From Achromobacter deleyi (GTDB taxonomy: Bacteria; Pseudomonadota; Gammaproteobacteria; Burkholderiales; Burkholderiaceae_B): a stretch of DNA of 64,000 bases. The first letter of the stretch is position 1. Every line of letters begins with the position of its first letter. Below are positions 13,360 through 22,198 of the stretch, piece by piece. The DNA lies in the NCBI RefSeq assembly GCF_902859705.1, contig NZ_CADIJO010000007.1, positions 62,001 to 126,000 of the forward strand, given 5' to 3'. The position numbers were made by a program, and so were the translations under genes. The notes under the pieces are model-generated. The model saw only the letters and a program-made list of their open reading frames with translations, made no database searches and was not told the origin of the DNA.

Positions 13360-14235
13360 ATGGCATTTGACATTAAGAAAGCAGTCGCCAAGGCCGCCAA
13401 GACCACGGACATGAACCAATCGGTGAAGGGCGGCGGCGCGTACACCCCGCCCGCCGAGGGTAAGCCAGGCGTCCGCTTCATCGCGTACGTGGAACTCGGC
13501 CCGCAGAAGGAAACCTTCAAGGGCGTGGAACGCATCCGCGAACAGGTCAAGCTGGTATTCGAGCTGCACGGCAAGAAGTGGCCGGTGGATGCGAACGGCC
13601 ACCCGCCGCGTATGACCATCACCATCGCCAAGTCCCTGAACGAGAAGGCCGCGTTCTTCAAGCTGTTCAAGCAGATGAACTACAGCGGCAAGTTCAAGCA
13701 CATCGCCGAGATGTTGGGCCAGGACTTCAGCGGCCAGGTGTTCCACCGCAAGGTGGGCGAGGGTGCAGAGCAGAAGGTGTACGCCGGGTTCAAGGACCCC
13801 GCCTCCGGCATGCTGTGCATCACGCCGCCGTTCGTGGCGGACGAGGACGGCGAGGACAAGCGCCGCAACATCCCGCCTGCCGTGGCGGACCTGCGCCTGT
13901 TCCTGTGGGACTGCCCGGACAAGGAGCAGTGGGCCAGCATCTACATCGACGGTACGTTTGACGATGGCAAGTCGAAGAACGTGTTCCAGGACGCGATCAA
14001 GGCCAGCCCCAGCTTCGCCGGTAGCCCGGTTGAGGCCCTGCTGAACGGCGACCCGGACACGGGTGACGACGACGATCCCGAACAGGTGAAGAAGGAAGTC
14101 AAGGCAGCGAAGAAGGCCAAGGCTGCCCCGGCGAAGAAGGCGCAGCCTGAGCCGGAGGAAGAGCCTGACGGCACCAACGCCATTCCGAGCGGCGATGACA
14201 ACCCGCTGGCCGATCTGGAAGACGAGGACGACTGA
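13360..14235 (+). CDS. Probable single-stranded DNA-binding protein
   Basis: This is a 291-residue protein with a beta-rich core (GVRFIAYVELGPQKE, RMTITIAKSLNEKA), then a Lys/Ala/Pro linker (AAKKAKAAPAKKAQPEPEEE) and a strongly acidic end (NPLADLEDEDD). An acidic C-terminal tail is typical of T7 gp2.5 and bacterial SSB, where it contacts replication partners. Its place directly between polymerase and exonuclease also fits. The core sequence itself is not diagnostic, so the function is inferred from architecture and context. Confidence 0.65.
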   Translation: MAFDIKKAVAKAAKTTDMNQSVKGGGAYTPPAEGKPGVRFIAYVELGPQKETFKGVERIREQVKLVFELHGKKWPVDANGHPPRMTITIAKSLNEKAAFFKLFKQMNYSGKFKHIAEMLGQDFSGQVFHRKVGEGAEQKVYAGFKDPASGMLCITPPFVADEDGEDKRRNIPPAVADLRLFLWDCPDKEQWASIYIDGTFDDGKSKNVFQDAIKASPSFAGSPVEALLNGDPDTGDDDDPEQVKKEVKAAKKAKAAPAKKAQPEPEEEPDGTNAIPSGDDNPLADLEDEDD

Positions 14236-15198
14236 TTGTCGCAACCTGAGTGGCTGCGTAAAGCAGCCTCTCGGGTAGCCGAGCAGGTCCCGGAACCTGT
14301 CACCCCGCTGGAGGAAGTAGTGCCCGGCAGGGTAGTCCTGATTGACGGGGATTACCTGGCCTACTTCGCCAGTGGCGGCGACAACATGCGTGTGGACGTG
14401 TCCCGGCGAGTCGCCGTGAACCGCCTACACGCGGCCCGGGAGCTGTCCGGCGCGGAGCGTGTGGAACTCCACCTCTCCGCCCGAGCCAGCAACAAGGGCG
14501 AGCGATTCCTTATCGCTACCACCCAGCCTTACCAGGGCCAGCGCAAAGGCTCCCGCAGGCCCAAGAACTGGGAGGCAGTGCGGGAATTCCTGGAGACGGC
14601 TGACGAGGCGCTGCTGCGGGCCAAGCGCATTTCGTGGATGGACCGGGAGGCCGATGACGGGTTCTCCTACGCAGCCTTCGTCGCCCGCAACCCTGTCGAG
14701 TCCGTGGTGCATCACACCGCCGACAAGGACATGCAGATGCTCGCGGGCCTGCACATCGCCTGGACTGACTACGCCCGAACGGAAGTTCCCAAGGGCGCGT
14801 ACGAGGTCATTGGCCCTCATGACGGCAAGGTGTACGGGACCAAATGGTTCTGGATGCAGATGCTCATGGGCGACACGGCCGACCACATCCCGGGTTTCTA
14901 CAACCTGGGCGAAGCCAAGGCCCGGGAAATCCTCGCGGGCACTACTTGCAACGCCGAGGCGTACGAGGCCGTACACGCCGAGTACGTCCGTCAGAAGGCG
15001 GAGCAGTGGGCCGACTACTTCGTGGAACAGGCGGGCCTGCTGTGGCTCCGCGTGACCCATCACCCACATGACTTCCTGCGGGTACTGCCCGAGCACCGCC
15101 ACCCAGAACTTATCGACGCGGTTCGCCGCATGAACGCCAACATCAAGGAGAAACGTGAAGCGCTTGACCGGTTTAATGGCACGGCTTTCTCCGGGTGA
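14236..15198 (+). CDS. 5'-3' exonuclease (FEN/T7 gp6-like)
   Basis: This is a 320-residue protein with TTG start directly after the upstream stop. The conserved acidic residues of FEN-type nucleases are visible: VVLIDGDYLAYF, WMDREADDGFSY, HHTADKDMQML, then MGDTADHIPGFYNLGEAKA. The last is the helix-hairpin-helix region, GDTADxIPG. In T7 the exonuclease degrades host DNA and removes RNA primers. The end overlaps the HNH gene by 44 bp. Confidence 0.88.
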   Translation: MSQPEWLRKAASRVAEQVPEPVTPLEEVVPGRVVLIDGDYLAYFASGGDNMRVDVSRRVAVNRLHAARELSGAERVELHLSARASNKGERFLIATTQPYQGQRKGSRRPKNWEAVREFLETADEALLRAKRISWMDREADDGFSYAAFVARNPVESVVHHTADKDMQMLAGLHIAWTDYARTEVPKGAYEVIGPHDGKVYGTKWFWMQMLMGDTADHIPGFYNLGEAKAREILAGTTCNAEAYEAVHAEYVRQKAEQWADYFVEQAGLLWLRVTHHPHDFLRVLPEHRHPELIDAVRRMNANIKEKREALDRFNGTAFSG

Positions 15199-15574
15199 GC
15201 CAGGCGCGTGTTGGGATTCCGGGTACTCCGCCAACACGAAGGGTTACCCATGTTGCCGCCTGAACGGCAAGCAGGTGATGGTCCACCGCCAGGTGCTCAT
15301 AGAAGTCACCGGGGCGGTGGGCCGTGTGGCCCGGCACAAGTGCGACAACAAACGCTGCTGGAATCCGGCGCATCTGGAGTGGGGCAGCGTACAGGACAAC
15401 GCCCATGACCACCTCAAGCGCGGCGGTGTGATCGTGAAGCTCTCTGCGGATGATGTAAAGGAAATCCGCGCTCTACTGGGGCGCATGCCCCGCAAGGAGA
15501 TAGCAATACAGTTCAACGTACATAGGTCGAGCATCGACCAAATTGCGAGCGGCCTCGCATGGAGTGCGGTTTGA
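15155..15574 (+). CDS. HNH endonuclease (homing type)
   Basis: This is a 139-residue protein with GTG start and AAGGAG 4 bp upstream, overlapping the exonuclease end. It has the HNH fold common in phage homing enzymes: VMVHRQVLIEVTG, ARHKCDNKRCWNPAHLEWGSV, then a C-terminal helix-turn-helix (RKEIAIQFNVHRSSIDQIAS). Such genes move between phage genomes by cutting alleles that lack them. It sits between two replication nucleases. Confidence 0.85.
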   Translation: MKRLTGLMARLSPGEPGACWDSGYSANTKGYPCCRLNGKQVMVHRQVLIEVTGAVGRVARHKCDNKRCWNPAHLEWGSVQDNAHDHLKRGGVIVKLSADDVKEIRALLGRMPRKEIAIQFNVHRSSIDQIASGLAWSAV

Positions 15575-15972
15575 AGCGGCTCACCGCCTCAATGCTCAAG
15601 CCTAAACGAGCACAGATGCTTAAGGAACAGGGTGGACTCTCCCCCATCACTGGCCTCGCAGTTACCGATCCGGTCCTGGATCACTGCCACAAGACGGGCA
15701 ATATCCGCGCCGTCTTGAACCGCTGGGAGAACGCAGTCCTTGGCCGCTTGGAGAATTGGTCCGCTCGCCTTGGTGGCGGCGTGGACCCGATCAAGTTCCT
15801 GCGGGCCGTCGCGGACTACCTGGAGCACCACACGAAGTATCCCGTGGGCATCCTGCATCCGACCCATCGCACCGAAGACGAGAAGCGCCTGCTACGCAAC
15901 AAGCGTGCCCGCGACACCCGCCGAAAATCCAACATCGAAGCGCGGCGTGCCGCAGCAAAGGACGCCGCTTGA
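15559..15972 (+). CDS. Endonuclease VII-like Holliday-junction resolvase
   Basis: This is a 137-residue protein. The central motif VLDHCHKTGNIRAVLNRWEN matches the His-Cys box of the T4 endonuclease VII family, which resolves branched DNA before packaging. The usual N-terminal CxxC zinc knuckle of endonuclease VII is not evident. The start is ATG 15559 or TTG 15571, the latter overlapping the HNH stop. It is followed by a TTGA overlap with the next gene, so the whole nuclease block is translationally coupled. Confidence 0.8.
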   Translation: MECGLKRLTASMLKPKRAQMLKEQGGLSPITGLAVTDPVLDHCHKTGNIRAVLNRWENAVLGRLENWSARLGGGVDPIKFLRAVADYLEHHTKYPVGILHPTHRTEDEKRLLRNKRARDTRRKSNIEARRAAAKDAA

Positions 15973-16748
15973 CCGCACCCCGCATCCTCAGTCTCGACAT
16001 CGAGACTAGCCCCGTGCTCGCCTACGTCTGGTCCCTCTGGAAGCAGAACGTCGGCCTGAACCAGATCAAGGAGGATTGGTGCATCCTGTCCTTCTGCGCG
16101 AAGTGGCTGGACAAGCCCGATGTGATCTACCGCGACAACAGCAAGCAGCGTGACGTAGAAGACGACCGCCGCCTGCTGCGTGCCCTCTGGAAGCTGCTGG
16201 ACCAGGCGGACATCGTGGTGGCGCAGAACGGAGTCAAGTTCGACCGGCGCAAGATTAACGCCCGGTTCCTGCTGAACGGCATGCCCCCACCGTCGCCGTT
16301 TGTGGTGGTGGACACCATGCTGGAGGCGCGGAAGCACTTCGGCCTTACCAGCAACAAGCTGGAGTACATGACCTCCAAGCTTTGCACCGTGAAGAAGCGG
16401 AAGCACGAGAAGTATCCGGGCTTCGAGCTGTGGGCGCAGTGCCTGAAGCGGAACCCCGAGGCGTGGGAGGAAATGCGCGTCTACAACATAGACGATGTGC
16501 TCTCCCTGGAGGAGCTGTACCTGATCCTCCGCCCGTGGATCGACGGACACCCCAACGTCGCCAACTTCACCGAGCCGGACTCGCCAGCCTGCCCCAAGTG
16601 CGGCAGCGCGAACGTAGTCCAGAAGGGCTACCGGCATACGCAAGTCGGGCGCTACATCCGCTACCGCTGCACAGATTGCGGCGGCTGGTCACGCGGCCGG
16701 CAGATGCAGAACACCAAAGATCAACGCAAGAACCTTCTAGTGAGCTGA
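15969..16748 (+). CDS. DnaQ-like 3'-5' exonuclease with zinc ribbon
   Basis: This is a 259-residue protein with a TTG start that overlaps the upstream stop. RNase H-fold exonuclease motifs: RILSLDIETSPV (ExoI), DIVVAQNGVKFDRRKINARF (ExoII) and VYNIDDVLSLEELY (ExoIII). Residues about 205-245 form a zinc ribbon: ACPKCGSANVVQKGYRH, then YRCTDCGGW. This is separate from the exonuclease domain of the phage polymerase. A role in DNA degradation or repair is likely. Confidence 0.85.
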   Translation: MTAPRILSLDIETSPVLAYVWSLWKQNVGLNQIKEDWCILSFCAKWLDKPDVIYRDNSKQRDVEDDRRLLRALWKLLDQADIVVAQNGVKFDRRKINARFLLNGMPPPSPFVVVDTMLEARKHFGLTSNKLEYMTSKLCTVKKRKHEKYPGFELWAQCLKRNPEAWEEMRVYNIDDVLSLEELYLILRPWIDGHPNVANFTEPDSPACPKCGSANVVQKGYRHTQVGRYIRYRCTDCGGWSRGRQMQNTKDQRKNLLVS

Positions 16749-16749
16749 T

Positions 16750-17463
16750 ATGGCAATCGTCATTGGTATTACCGGACTCGCCGGGTCCGGGAAGGACTCG
16801 TACGCGTCCGCGCTCAAGCAAGCGTTTCGGGACGTGGGCGTGGAGTGTGTGATTGCTGGCTTTGCCGACCCGCTGCGCCGCATCAGCGCGGACGTGGGGC
16901 TGGACCCTTACACGCGCTCCTCCAAGGAGCTGCCACGGATGTTCGAGATGGGCGGCCTCGGCGGGTTCAAGTGGGAGCTGCACCGCGCTATTCAACGTGT
17001 CCTTGGGGACCTCCCGCAGAGTGACCGCGACTCGCTCTATGTCAACACGCTGCGGGCCTGCGCGTCACACGTAGGTCGTGAGGGCCGCATTGCTATTAGC
17101 CCGCGAGAATTCATGCAGATCATCGGAACCGAGGGCGGCCAGAGCGTCAGAAAGACGCTATGGGTGGACTACCAACGCGGGGCGTGGGCGGCCCTACCCG
17201 GGTTTGTGATCGTCCCGGACTTCCGCTTCTACCACGAGCTGGCCCCGCTGGCCGAGGTGCTGAACATCAACCGCCCCGGCATCGACCGGGTGAACGGCCA
17301 CGCTAGCGAGGATCTGCCCGACCTGCTTACGCGGGCGGTGGTCCCCGTCATTGGGGGTAAGCCCGTCACGTACGTGCTGAACGATCGTGACATCTCCTAC
17401 ATCCAGGAAACCGCCAAGTTGCACGCAGCGATGCTCATCCACAATCACAAGGACTCCATTTGA
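16750..17463 (+). CDS. Deoxynucleoside monophosphate kinase
   Basis: This 237-residue protein has the P-loop GITGLAGSGKDSYASAL near the N-terminus, followed by GFADPLRRISADVGLDP and SPREFMQIIGTEGGQSVRK. These match T4 gp1-type dNMP kinases of phages. It would convert dNMPs released from host DNA to dNDPs for phage replication, which fits the exonuclease genes upstream. Its TGA overlaps the next start. Confidence 0.88.
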   Translation: MAIVIGITGLAGSGKDSYASALKQAFRDVGVECVIAGFADPLRRISADVGLDPYTRSSKELPRMFEMGGLGGFKWELHRAIQRVLGDLPQSDRDSLYVNTLRACASHVGREGRIAISPREFMQIIGTEGGQSVRKTLWVDYQRGAWAALPGFVIVPDFRFYHELAPLAEVLNINRPGIDRVNGHASEDLPDLLTRAVVPVIGGKPVTYVLNDRDISYIQETAKLHAAMLIHNHKDSI

Positions 17464-17678
17464 CGATTACCCGCGAGGACACTGCCATGCAGCAGTGCCT
17501 TGAGAACGCCGCACGTAACGCGTTCGAGAACAAGTTGGTATGCGCCCTGGAAACGGGCAACCGCGCCGAAGCCCGGCGCGTGTACGCAGAGGCCCAGGAC
17601 TACCTCACGCAGGAATCCCTGAGCTATCTGAGCCAGATGGCCTCCGCTGATTACGGCGTGGATGTCTCCTATGCCTGA
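17460..17678 (+). CDS. Small helical hypothetical protein
   Basis: This is a 72-residue protein if it starts at TTG 17460, which overlaps the kinase stop. ATG 17487 has a better GAGG site and would give 63 residues. It is alpha-helical (NAARNAFENKLVCALETGNR, EARRVYAEAQDYLTQES) and has no recognisable motif. The end overlaps the ligase start, so it lies in the same coupled set. Confidence 0.65.
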   Translation: MTITREDTAMQQCLENAARNAFENKLVCALETGNRAEARRVYAEAQDYLTQESLSYLSQMASADYGVDVSYA

Positions 17679-18591
17679 GTACCTAATCCACAAGGCCGTG
17701 GAGTTCGCAGCGGTGAAGGTCGGCGTGCGTAAGGCGCTGGGCGTTTCCTCCGTGGATGAGCTGGCCCAAAGCTACACAGCGCAGCGCAAGCACGACGGCT
17801 GCAACGCGATTGCTCTGGTCTACCCGAACGCTGACCTGGACCAGCTCCTGTCCCGCACCGGGGAACGGGTCCGATCCTGCCAGCACGTACTCGTGGCGCT
17901 GCGCCAGAGGCTGTCCCGCTACTTGGCGGACGGTCACGCATACGCGGTGCTGGGCGAAGTGTGGCAGCCGGGAACGCCGCAGTCCACTATCAGTGGGGAC
18001 TTCCGCCGGCACGATCCCGCGCCCGAACTGCAGTTCGTGGTGTTTGACATCCTGGACGCCGAGGCATTCAAGGCGGGAGCTAGCCCCACGCCGTTCGAGC
18101 AGCGGTACGAGCGGGCCGCCATGCTGTTCCGGGGTGCGCACCCGAAGGACACCGTGCAGCTCTGCGCCACGTACAACCCCGGAACCTACGGCCTGCCACA
18201 GCGCATGGCCGATGAGCTGTCCAAGGCGGGCGGCTATGACGGCCTGATCCTCCGCGACCCATCTGCGGGCTGGGTGGCAGGCAGCGGCACGGGCGGCGAA
18301 ATCATCAAGGTAAAGCCGGTGATGACGCTGGACCTCCGCGTGGTCAGCCTGGAGGAAGGCAAGGGAAAGTACGCCGGGATGCTTGGCGCTTTGGTCTGCA
18401 AGGGGCCGAAAGGCACCGTGAAGGTTTCCGGCATGGCCGATGAAGAGCGGGCGCAGTGGTGGGAGAACCCCAACCAGGTGCTTGGCGAAATTATCGAGGT
18501 GCAGTGCCTGGGCATCACCCCGGCTGGCTCTCTCCGGGAGCCGCGCTTCAAGGGCATCCGTTTCGACAAGGAGAACGCCGACTTTGAATAA
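17662..18591 (+). CDS. ATP-dependent DNA ligase
   Basis: This is a 309-residue protein. The nucleotidyl-transfer motif KHDGCNA (K43 as nucleophile) is near the N-terminus. Further motifs are FVVFDILDAEAF (III), YDGLILRDPSAGW (IV) and EIIKVKPVMTLDLRVV (V), followed by an OB-fold (GALVCKGPKGTVKVSG). The small size matches T7 gp1.3-type ligases. It seals nicks during phage replication. ATG 17671 is an alternative start that overlaps the upstream stop less. Confidence 0.92.
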   Translation: MSPMPEYLIHKAVEFAAVKVGVRKALGVSSVDELAQSYTAQRKHDGCNAIALVYPNADLDQLLSRTGERVRSCQHVLVALRQRLSRYLADGHAYAVLGEVWQPGTPQSTISGDFRRHDPAPELQFVVFDILDAEAFKAGASPTPFEQRYERAAMLFRGAHPKDTVQLCATYNPGTYGLPQRMADELSKAGGYDGLILRDPSAGWVAGSGTGGEIIKVKPVMTLDLRVVSLEEGKGKYAGMLGALVCKGPKGTVKVSGMADEERAQWWENPNQVLGEIIEVQCLGITPAGSLREPRFKGIRFDKENADFE

Positions 18592-18616
18592 CCGCCGCTT
18601 CGGCTGGGCCGGATAG

Positions 18617-21082
18617 TTGATCCGGTCCCAGGCGGAGCACGAGCGCGAGAGTATCCGAAGGGGTGTCGAGCGCGTACGTGCCGAAATCGAAAGCAACGAG
18701 CAGAAGGGCAGGGCACATAACAACGCGTACGCGCAGCCGATTTACCGTCGATGGGTAATCCCACTGCGCGACATGATCAAGGAAACCCTAGAGGAGGGGC
18801 TGAAGAAGTCGGGGCGCAGGGCCGCTCACATCGCGCTGCTGAAGCCTTTGGACCCCACGGTGGCGGCCTTCTGCGCCGTACGTGTTGTCATCGTGGCGGC
18901 CATGCAGGCAGCTCAGAATGCAGAGGACGCGCGAAAGCTGGCGAGCGCAATCGGCAACGTCCTGCACCAGGAGATGATCCTGTCTGTGTTCGAGGACATC
19001 AGCCCGGACCTCTTCTATGAAGTCACGAACGACCTGGACCGCCGCCACTCCCACTCCACCACGCACCGATTCAACGCCCTCATGGGAACGGCGCGGAACA
19101 ACAACCTGGAGTTCCCGCGCTGGCAAAAGGAGGACCGTGAGCAGCTAGGCATGTGGATGCTGGAGGCGTTGCGGGTACTGGGGCTGGTGGATGTGCTGCG
19201 CCACAAGACGGCGAAGATGGGGAGGATCAAGGAGCAGTTGGCCGTGTTCCTGACCGATCCGGCCCGCGAGCTGATCGACCGAGTGAAGGGCCTGGTGGAG
19301 ATTAACCGCCCGTGGCATCTCCCGTGCATTGAGCAGCCCAAGGACTGGGTGGCGTTCAATGACGGCGGCTGGCACAGCAACGAGATGCGGCGGACGATGC
19401 CGTTCTGCGTGAACATCCGCCGCGTGCGGAACATGGACCTGCTGGACCGCATCAAGGCGGCGGACCTATCCCGAGTCCTCCCCGCGATCAACCATCTGCA
19501 ATCCGTACGCTGGGCGGTGAACCGCGACATGCTGGAGGTGGTCAAGCGCATCTCGGACTCTTCGCTGGACCTCAAGGAGGCACTTAGCGAGAAAGGGCCG
19601 GACGCACCGGAGCGACCTGAGTGGCTGAACGCGGATGGCAAGACGAAGGAAGGGATGACGCCGGAGCAGGAGGCGGAGTTCAAGCAGTGGAAGCGGGCTA
19701 TGGCCCAGTACCACACGACCCGCAAGTTGCGCGGCCAGCGGTGGGGCCGCCTGGCTTGCGCCCTCCGGGTAGCGTCCGAGTACAAGGACTACGAGGCCCT
19801 GTACTTCGTGTACCAGGCCGACTTCCGAGGCCGCCTTTACGCACAGTCAACAGGCATCAGCCCGCAGGGCAGTGACCTACAGAAGGCCCTGCTGCATTTT
19901 GCTGACGGCAAACCGCTGAACACGCCGCAGGCCGTCCGCTGGTTCAAGATCAACGGGGCTAACCGCTTCGGCGTAGACAGGCGGGACCTGGACGCTCGCG
20001 TGGCCTGGGTGGACGAGCAGCAAAAATTCATCCTGATGTTCGCGGACGATCCCGTGGGCAACAACGGTTGGACCCAGGCGGACAAGCCGCTCCAGTTCTT
20101 GGCTTGGGCGAAGGAGTACGCGGCCTGGGTGCGGAACCCGGCGACGTTCGTATCTCGCATCCCTGTGGGCCTGGATGGCAGCTGCAACGGCTTGCAGCAC
20201 TTCAGCGCAATGCTGCGCGACGAGGTGGGCGGTAAGGCCACCAACCTGATTCCGTCGAAGCTTCCCAACGACATCTACGCCCAGGTGGCTGGGGTGACGC
20301 AAGTGAAACTCACCGACCTCGAAGTGCAGTCGTTGTGTGCGCGGGATCAAACATACCGGGAACTGTGGATGCGCCACGGCATAAACCGGGGACTGGTGAA
20401 GCGTTCGGTTATGACACTGCCCTATGGGTCCACTCGGTACTCCTGCGCGGACTTCATCGTGGAGGACTACCTGCGCGAGGGTAAGGCGGAGGAGTTCGAG
20501 CCAGCCCAGTACGCCAGCGCGGCAAATTTCCTTAGCCATCCCGTGTGGGATTCCATTGGCGAGGTGGTTATTGCAGCATCAGGCGCGATGTCTTGGCTTC
20601 AGAAGTGCGCAACGGCCATCATAAAAGCCGGGAATTCACAGATTGACTGGGTAGCTCCTAGTGGGTTCCCGGTAACTCAGGTCTATAACCAGCGTGAGGA
20701 AATCCGGATCAACGCGAAGTTGTTCGGCGGGTGTCGTCTGTGGGTTCATAAGGAAGTGGACGAGCCTAAAGCTTCTGGGCACAAGAATGGGCTGGCTCCT
20801 AACTTCGTGCATAGCATGGACGCAGCACACCTCACGCTTACGACCCTCGCTTGCAAGGATGCGGGGATTAATTCACTGGCGATGATTCACGACGACTACG
20901 GGACGCATGCAGCGGATACCCAGCGGTTGTACGAGATTATCCGTAAGACATTCGTGGAGATTTATGAGCGGAACGACCCTATCCAAGACTTCTTCGGCCG
21001 TTACGAGGGCCTACCGTCGCCTCCGGGGCGCGGTAGTCTCGATCTTCAGCAGGTCCTCAAAAGCGAGTTCTTCTTTGCCTGA
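18617..21082 (+). CDS. Single-subunit (T7-type) RNA polymerase
   Basis: This is an 821-residue protein with TTG start. The catalytic motifs of T7 RNA polymerase are intact: DGSCNGLQHFSAML (D520, equivalent to T7 D537), KRSVMTLPYGS (K595 and Y603, equivalent to K631 and Y639), GLAPNFVHSMDAAHL and MIHDDYGTH (H758, D759, equivalent to H811, D812). The C-terminus SEFFFA recalls the FAFA foot of T7. The region that sets promoter choice in T7 (specificity loop) corresponds to about 695-720 and differs strongly. The gene follows the replication genes, which is the phiKMV order rather than T7 gene 1 order. It should read promoters P1-P4. Confidence 0.97.
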   Translation: MIRSQAEHERESIRRGVERVRAEIESNEQKGRAHNNAYAQPIYRRWVIPLRDMIKETLEEGLKKSGRRAAHIALLKPLDPTVAAFCAVRVVIVAAMQAAQNAEDARKLASAIGNVLHQEMILSVFEDISPDLFYEVTNDLDRRHSHSTTHRFNALMGTARNNNLEFPRWQKEDREQLGMWMLEALRVLGLVDVLRHKTAKMGRIKEQLAVFLTDPARELIDRVKGLVEINRPWHLPCIEQPKDWVAFNDGGWHSNEMRRTMPFCVNIRRVRNMDLLDRIKAADLSRVLPAINHLQSVRWAVNRDMLEVVKRISDSSLDLKEALSEKGPDAPERPEWLNADGKTKEGMTPEQEAEFKQWKRAMAQYHTTRKLRGQRWGRLACALRVASEYKDYEALYFVYQADFRGRLYAQSTGISPQGSDLQKALLHFADGKPLNTPQAVRWFKINGANRFGVDRRDLDARVAWVDEQQKFILMFADDPVGNNGWTQADKPLQFLAWAKEYAAWVRNPATFVSRIPVGLDGSCNGLQHFSAMLRDEVGGKATNLIPSKLPNDIYAQVAGVTQVKLTDLEVQSLCARDQTYRELWMRHGINRGLVKRSVMTLPYGSTRYSCADFIVEDYLREGKAEEFEPAQYASAANFLSHPVWDSIGEVVIAASGAMSWLQKCATAIIKAGNSQIDWVAPSGFPVTQVYNQREEIRINAKLFGGCRLWVHKEVDEPKASGHKNGLAPNFVHSMDAAHLTLTTLACKDAGINSLAMIHDDYGTHAADTQRLYEIIRKTFVEIYERNDPIQDFFGRYEGLPSPPGRGSLDLQQVLKSEFFFA

Positions 21083-21113
21083 CCGGTCCTTTGGTCATGT
21101 TGCGTACCGAAAT

Positions 21114-21133
21114 GATTCAGTACCCATAGAGAC
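21114..21133 (+). promoter_or_regulatory. Phage RNA polymerase promoter candidate P2
   Basis: GATTCAGTACCCATAGAGAC lies 32 bp after the RNA polymerase stop and 29 bp before the first virion gene. It keeps the invariant ATTCAGTACCCA-N3-AGAC of the other three copies. It would start late transcription of the structural block. Confidence 0.75.
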
Positions 21134-21161
21134 GCAGGAAAAGCCGAAGGAGGTATTCCTG

Positions 21162-21326
21162 GTGCGTCTGGATGAGGACGCCTACAAGGAGCTGCTGAAG
21201 AATCTGGGCGGGGCAGCATTGCCCGCCGTCACTTCGCAGACCACTGAGCTGCAAGCAGGCGAGCAGATTGGGGTCCAACGCGTGCTCAGGGTACTGCGGG
21301 ATGGCTTCGTTTATTCCCGCCAGTAG
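21162..21326 (+). CDS. Small late protein (position of T7 gp6.7)
   Basis: This 54-residue protein has a GTG start chosen because AAGGAGG lies 8 bp upstream. It contains RLDEDAYKELLKNLGG and ends VLRVLRDGFVYSRQ. It is the first gene after promoter P2. In T7 the corresponding position is held by gp6.7, a small protein ejected from the virion. The equivalence is by position only. It overlaps the next gene by 26 bp. Confidence 0.65.
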   Translation: MRLDEDAYKELLKNLGGAALPAVTSQTTELQAGEQIGVQRVLRVLRDGFVYSRQ

Positions 21327-21774
21327 CTGGAACGGAGAGCAGCGTTGCCAGGTGCGTGAGGCATTCACACGCCACTTCGAGCACATGACCTCCTTGGGGC
21401 ACCCATTCGCAGCCCACGCCTCCGTGGATGAGGGCTGCGAGGCTATCGCCCAGGGCTACATCAAGGCGGTAATCGCCGCCGAGTATGTCATCGTCTACGA
21501 CACAGGCAACCTCTGGTACAGCAGTGCCCTGCTCCTTTTCGAGGAGATGGTGGTACGTCTGGGAGACGCGCCGGGTGCCGTGAGCGAAGTCCCAGCTTTG
21601 CTGGACGAGCTGGCGGGGTTGTACGGATGTGCCGGGGTTATCTCAGGAAACGCTATTGCGCGCCCCGGGCTTACCCGCGTCTACGGGAAGGCCGGGTATT
21701 CACCGGTCGCAACACGTTTCTATAAGGAGATACCCATTGAGCGGAGCAGCGAAAGCCCTCAAGAAGGTGGTTAG
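21301..21774 (+). CDS. GNAT-like virion-associated protein (T7 gp13-like)
   Basis: This is a 157-residue protein from ATG 21301. The sequence EYVIVYDTGNLWYSSALLLF and the end GLTRVYGKAGYSPVATRFYK resemble the acetyltransferase-like fold of T7-like gp13 proteins, which are needed for virion assembly. The classical acetyl-CoA loop is not obvious, so enzymatic activity is doubtful. It overlaps the next gene by 38 bp. Confidence 0.6.
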   Translation: MASFIPASSWNGEQRCQVREAFTRHFEHMTSLGHPFAAHASVDEGCEAIAQGYIKAVIAAEYVIVYDTGNLWYSSALLLFEEMVVRLGDAPGAVSEVPALLDELAGLYGCAGVISGNAIARPGLTRVYGKAGYSPVATRFYKEIPIERSSESPQEGG

Positions 21775-22195
21775 CAAGGTTGACCCGTTCACCGCGAAGG
21801 TAACGGATGGTCTGTTGGGTTCGGCAGGTCTACCCAACATCACAGGCAATGACGGCGGCAAGGCAGACGAGGCCCGCCGCATGGCGGAAGAGCAGGCCCG
21901 CGTCCAGCTGGAGGCGGCCAATCTTCAGGCGAACGCCACCACGCAGGCGGCGCAGGCGCAGTCCAGCGTCATCCGCGACCAGGCCGCAGCCGCCACGGCT
22001 GCTCAGGTGGCAGCCATCAACCAGAACGCGCTGGCGGCGCAGCTTGCCAGTCAGGCCCAGGCCGCCCCACAGGAAAACCTGTCGCCGGACGTGCAGCTGA
22101 ATCTGGGCGACAGCTCCGACCCCCGGCGCAAGTACCGGGGGGCCAGCCAGGCCAGCATCGGCGGCACCGCTGGCGGGGCACCGATCCGCCTATAA
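21737..22195 (+). CDS. T7 gp7.3-like tail assembly/host-range protein
   Basis: This is a 152-residue protein with TTG start and AAGGAG 7 bp upstream. A basic N-terminus (SGAAKALKKVVSKVDPF) is followed by a long Ala/Gln-rich coiled region (ARRMAEEQARVQLEAANLQA) and a Gly/Ser-rich end (RKYRGASQASIGGTAGGAP). The same architecture is found in T7 gp7.3, a virion protein required for adsorption. It lies 3 bp before the portal gene, as gene 7.3 does in T7. Confidence 0.65.
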   Translation: MSGAAKALKKVVSKVDPFTAKVTDGLLGSAGLPNITGNDGGKADEARRMAEEQARVQLEAANLQANATTQAAQAQSSVIRDQAAAATAAQVAAINQNALAAQLASQAQAAPQENLSPDVQLNLGDSSDPRRKYRGASQASIGGTAGGAPIRL

Positions 22196-22198
22196 CGG

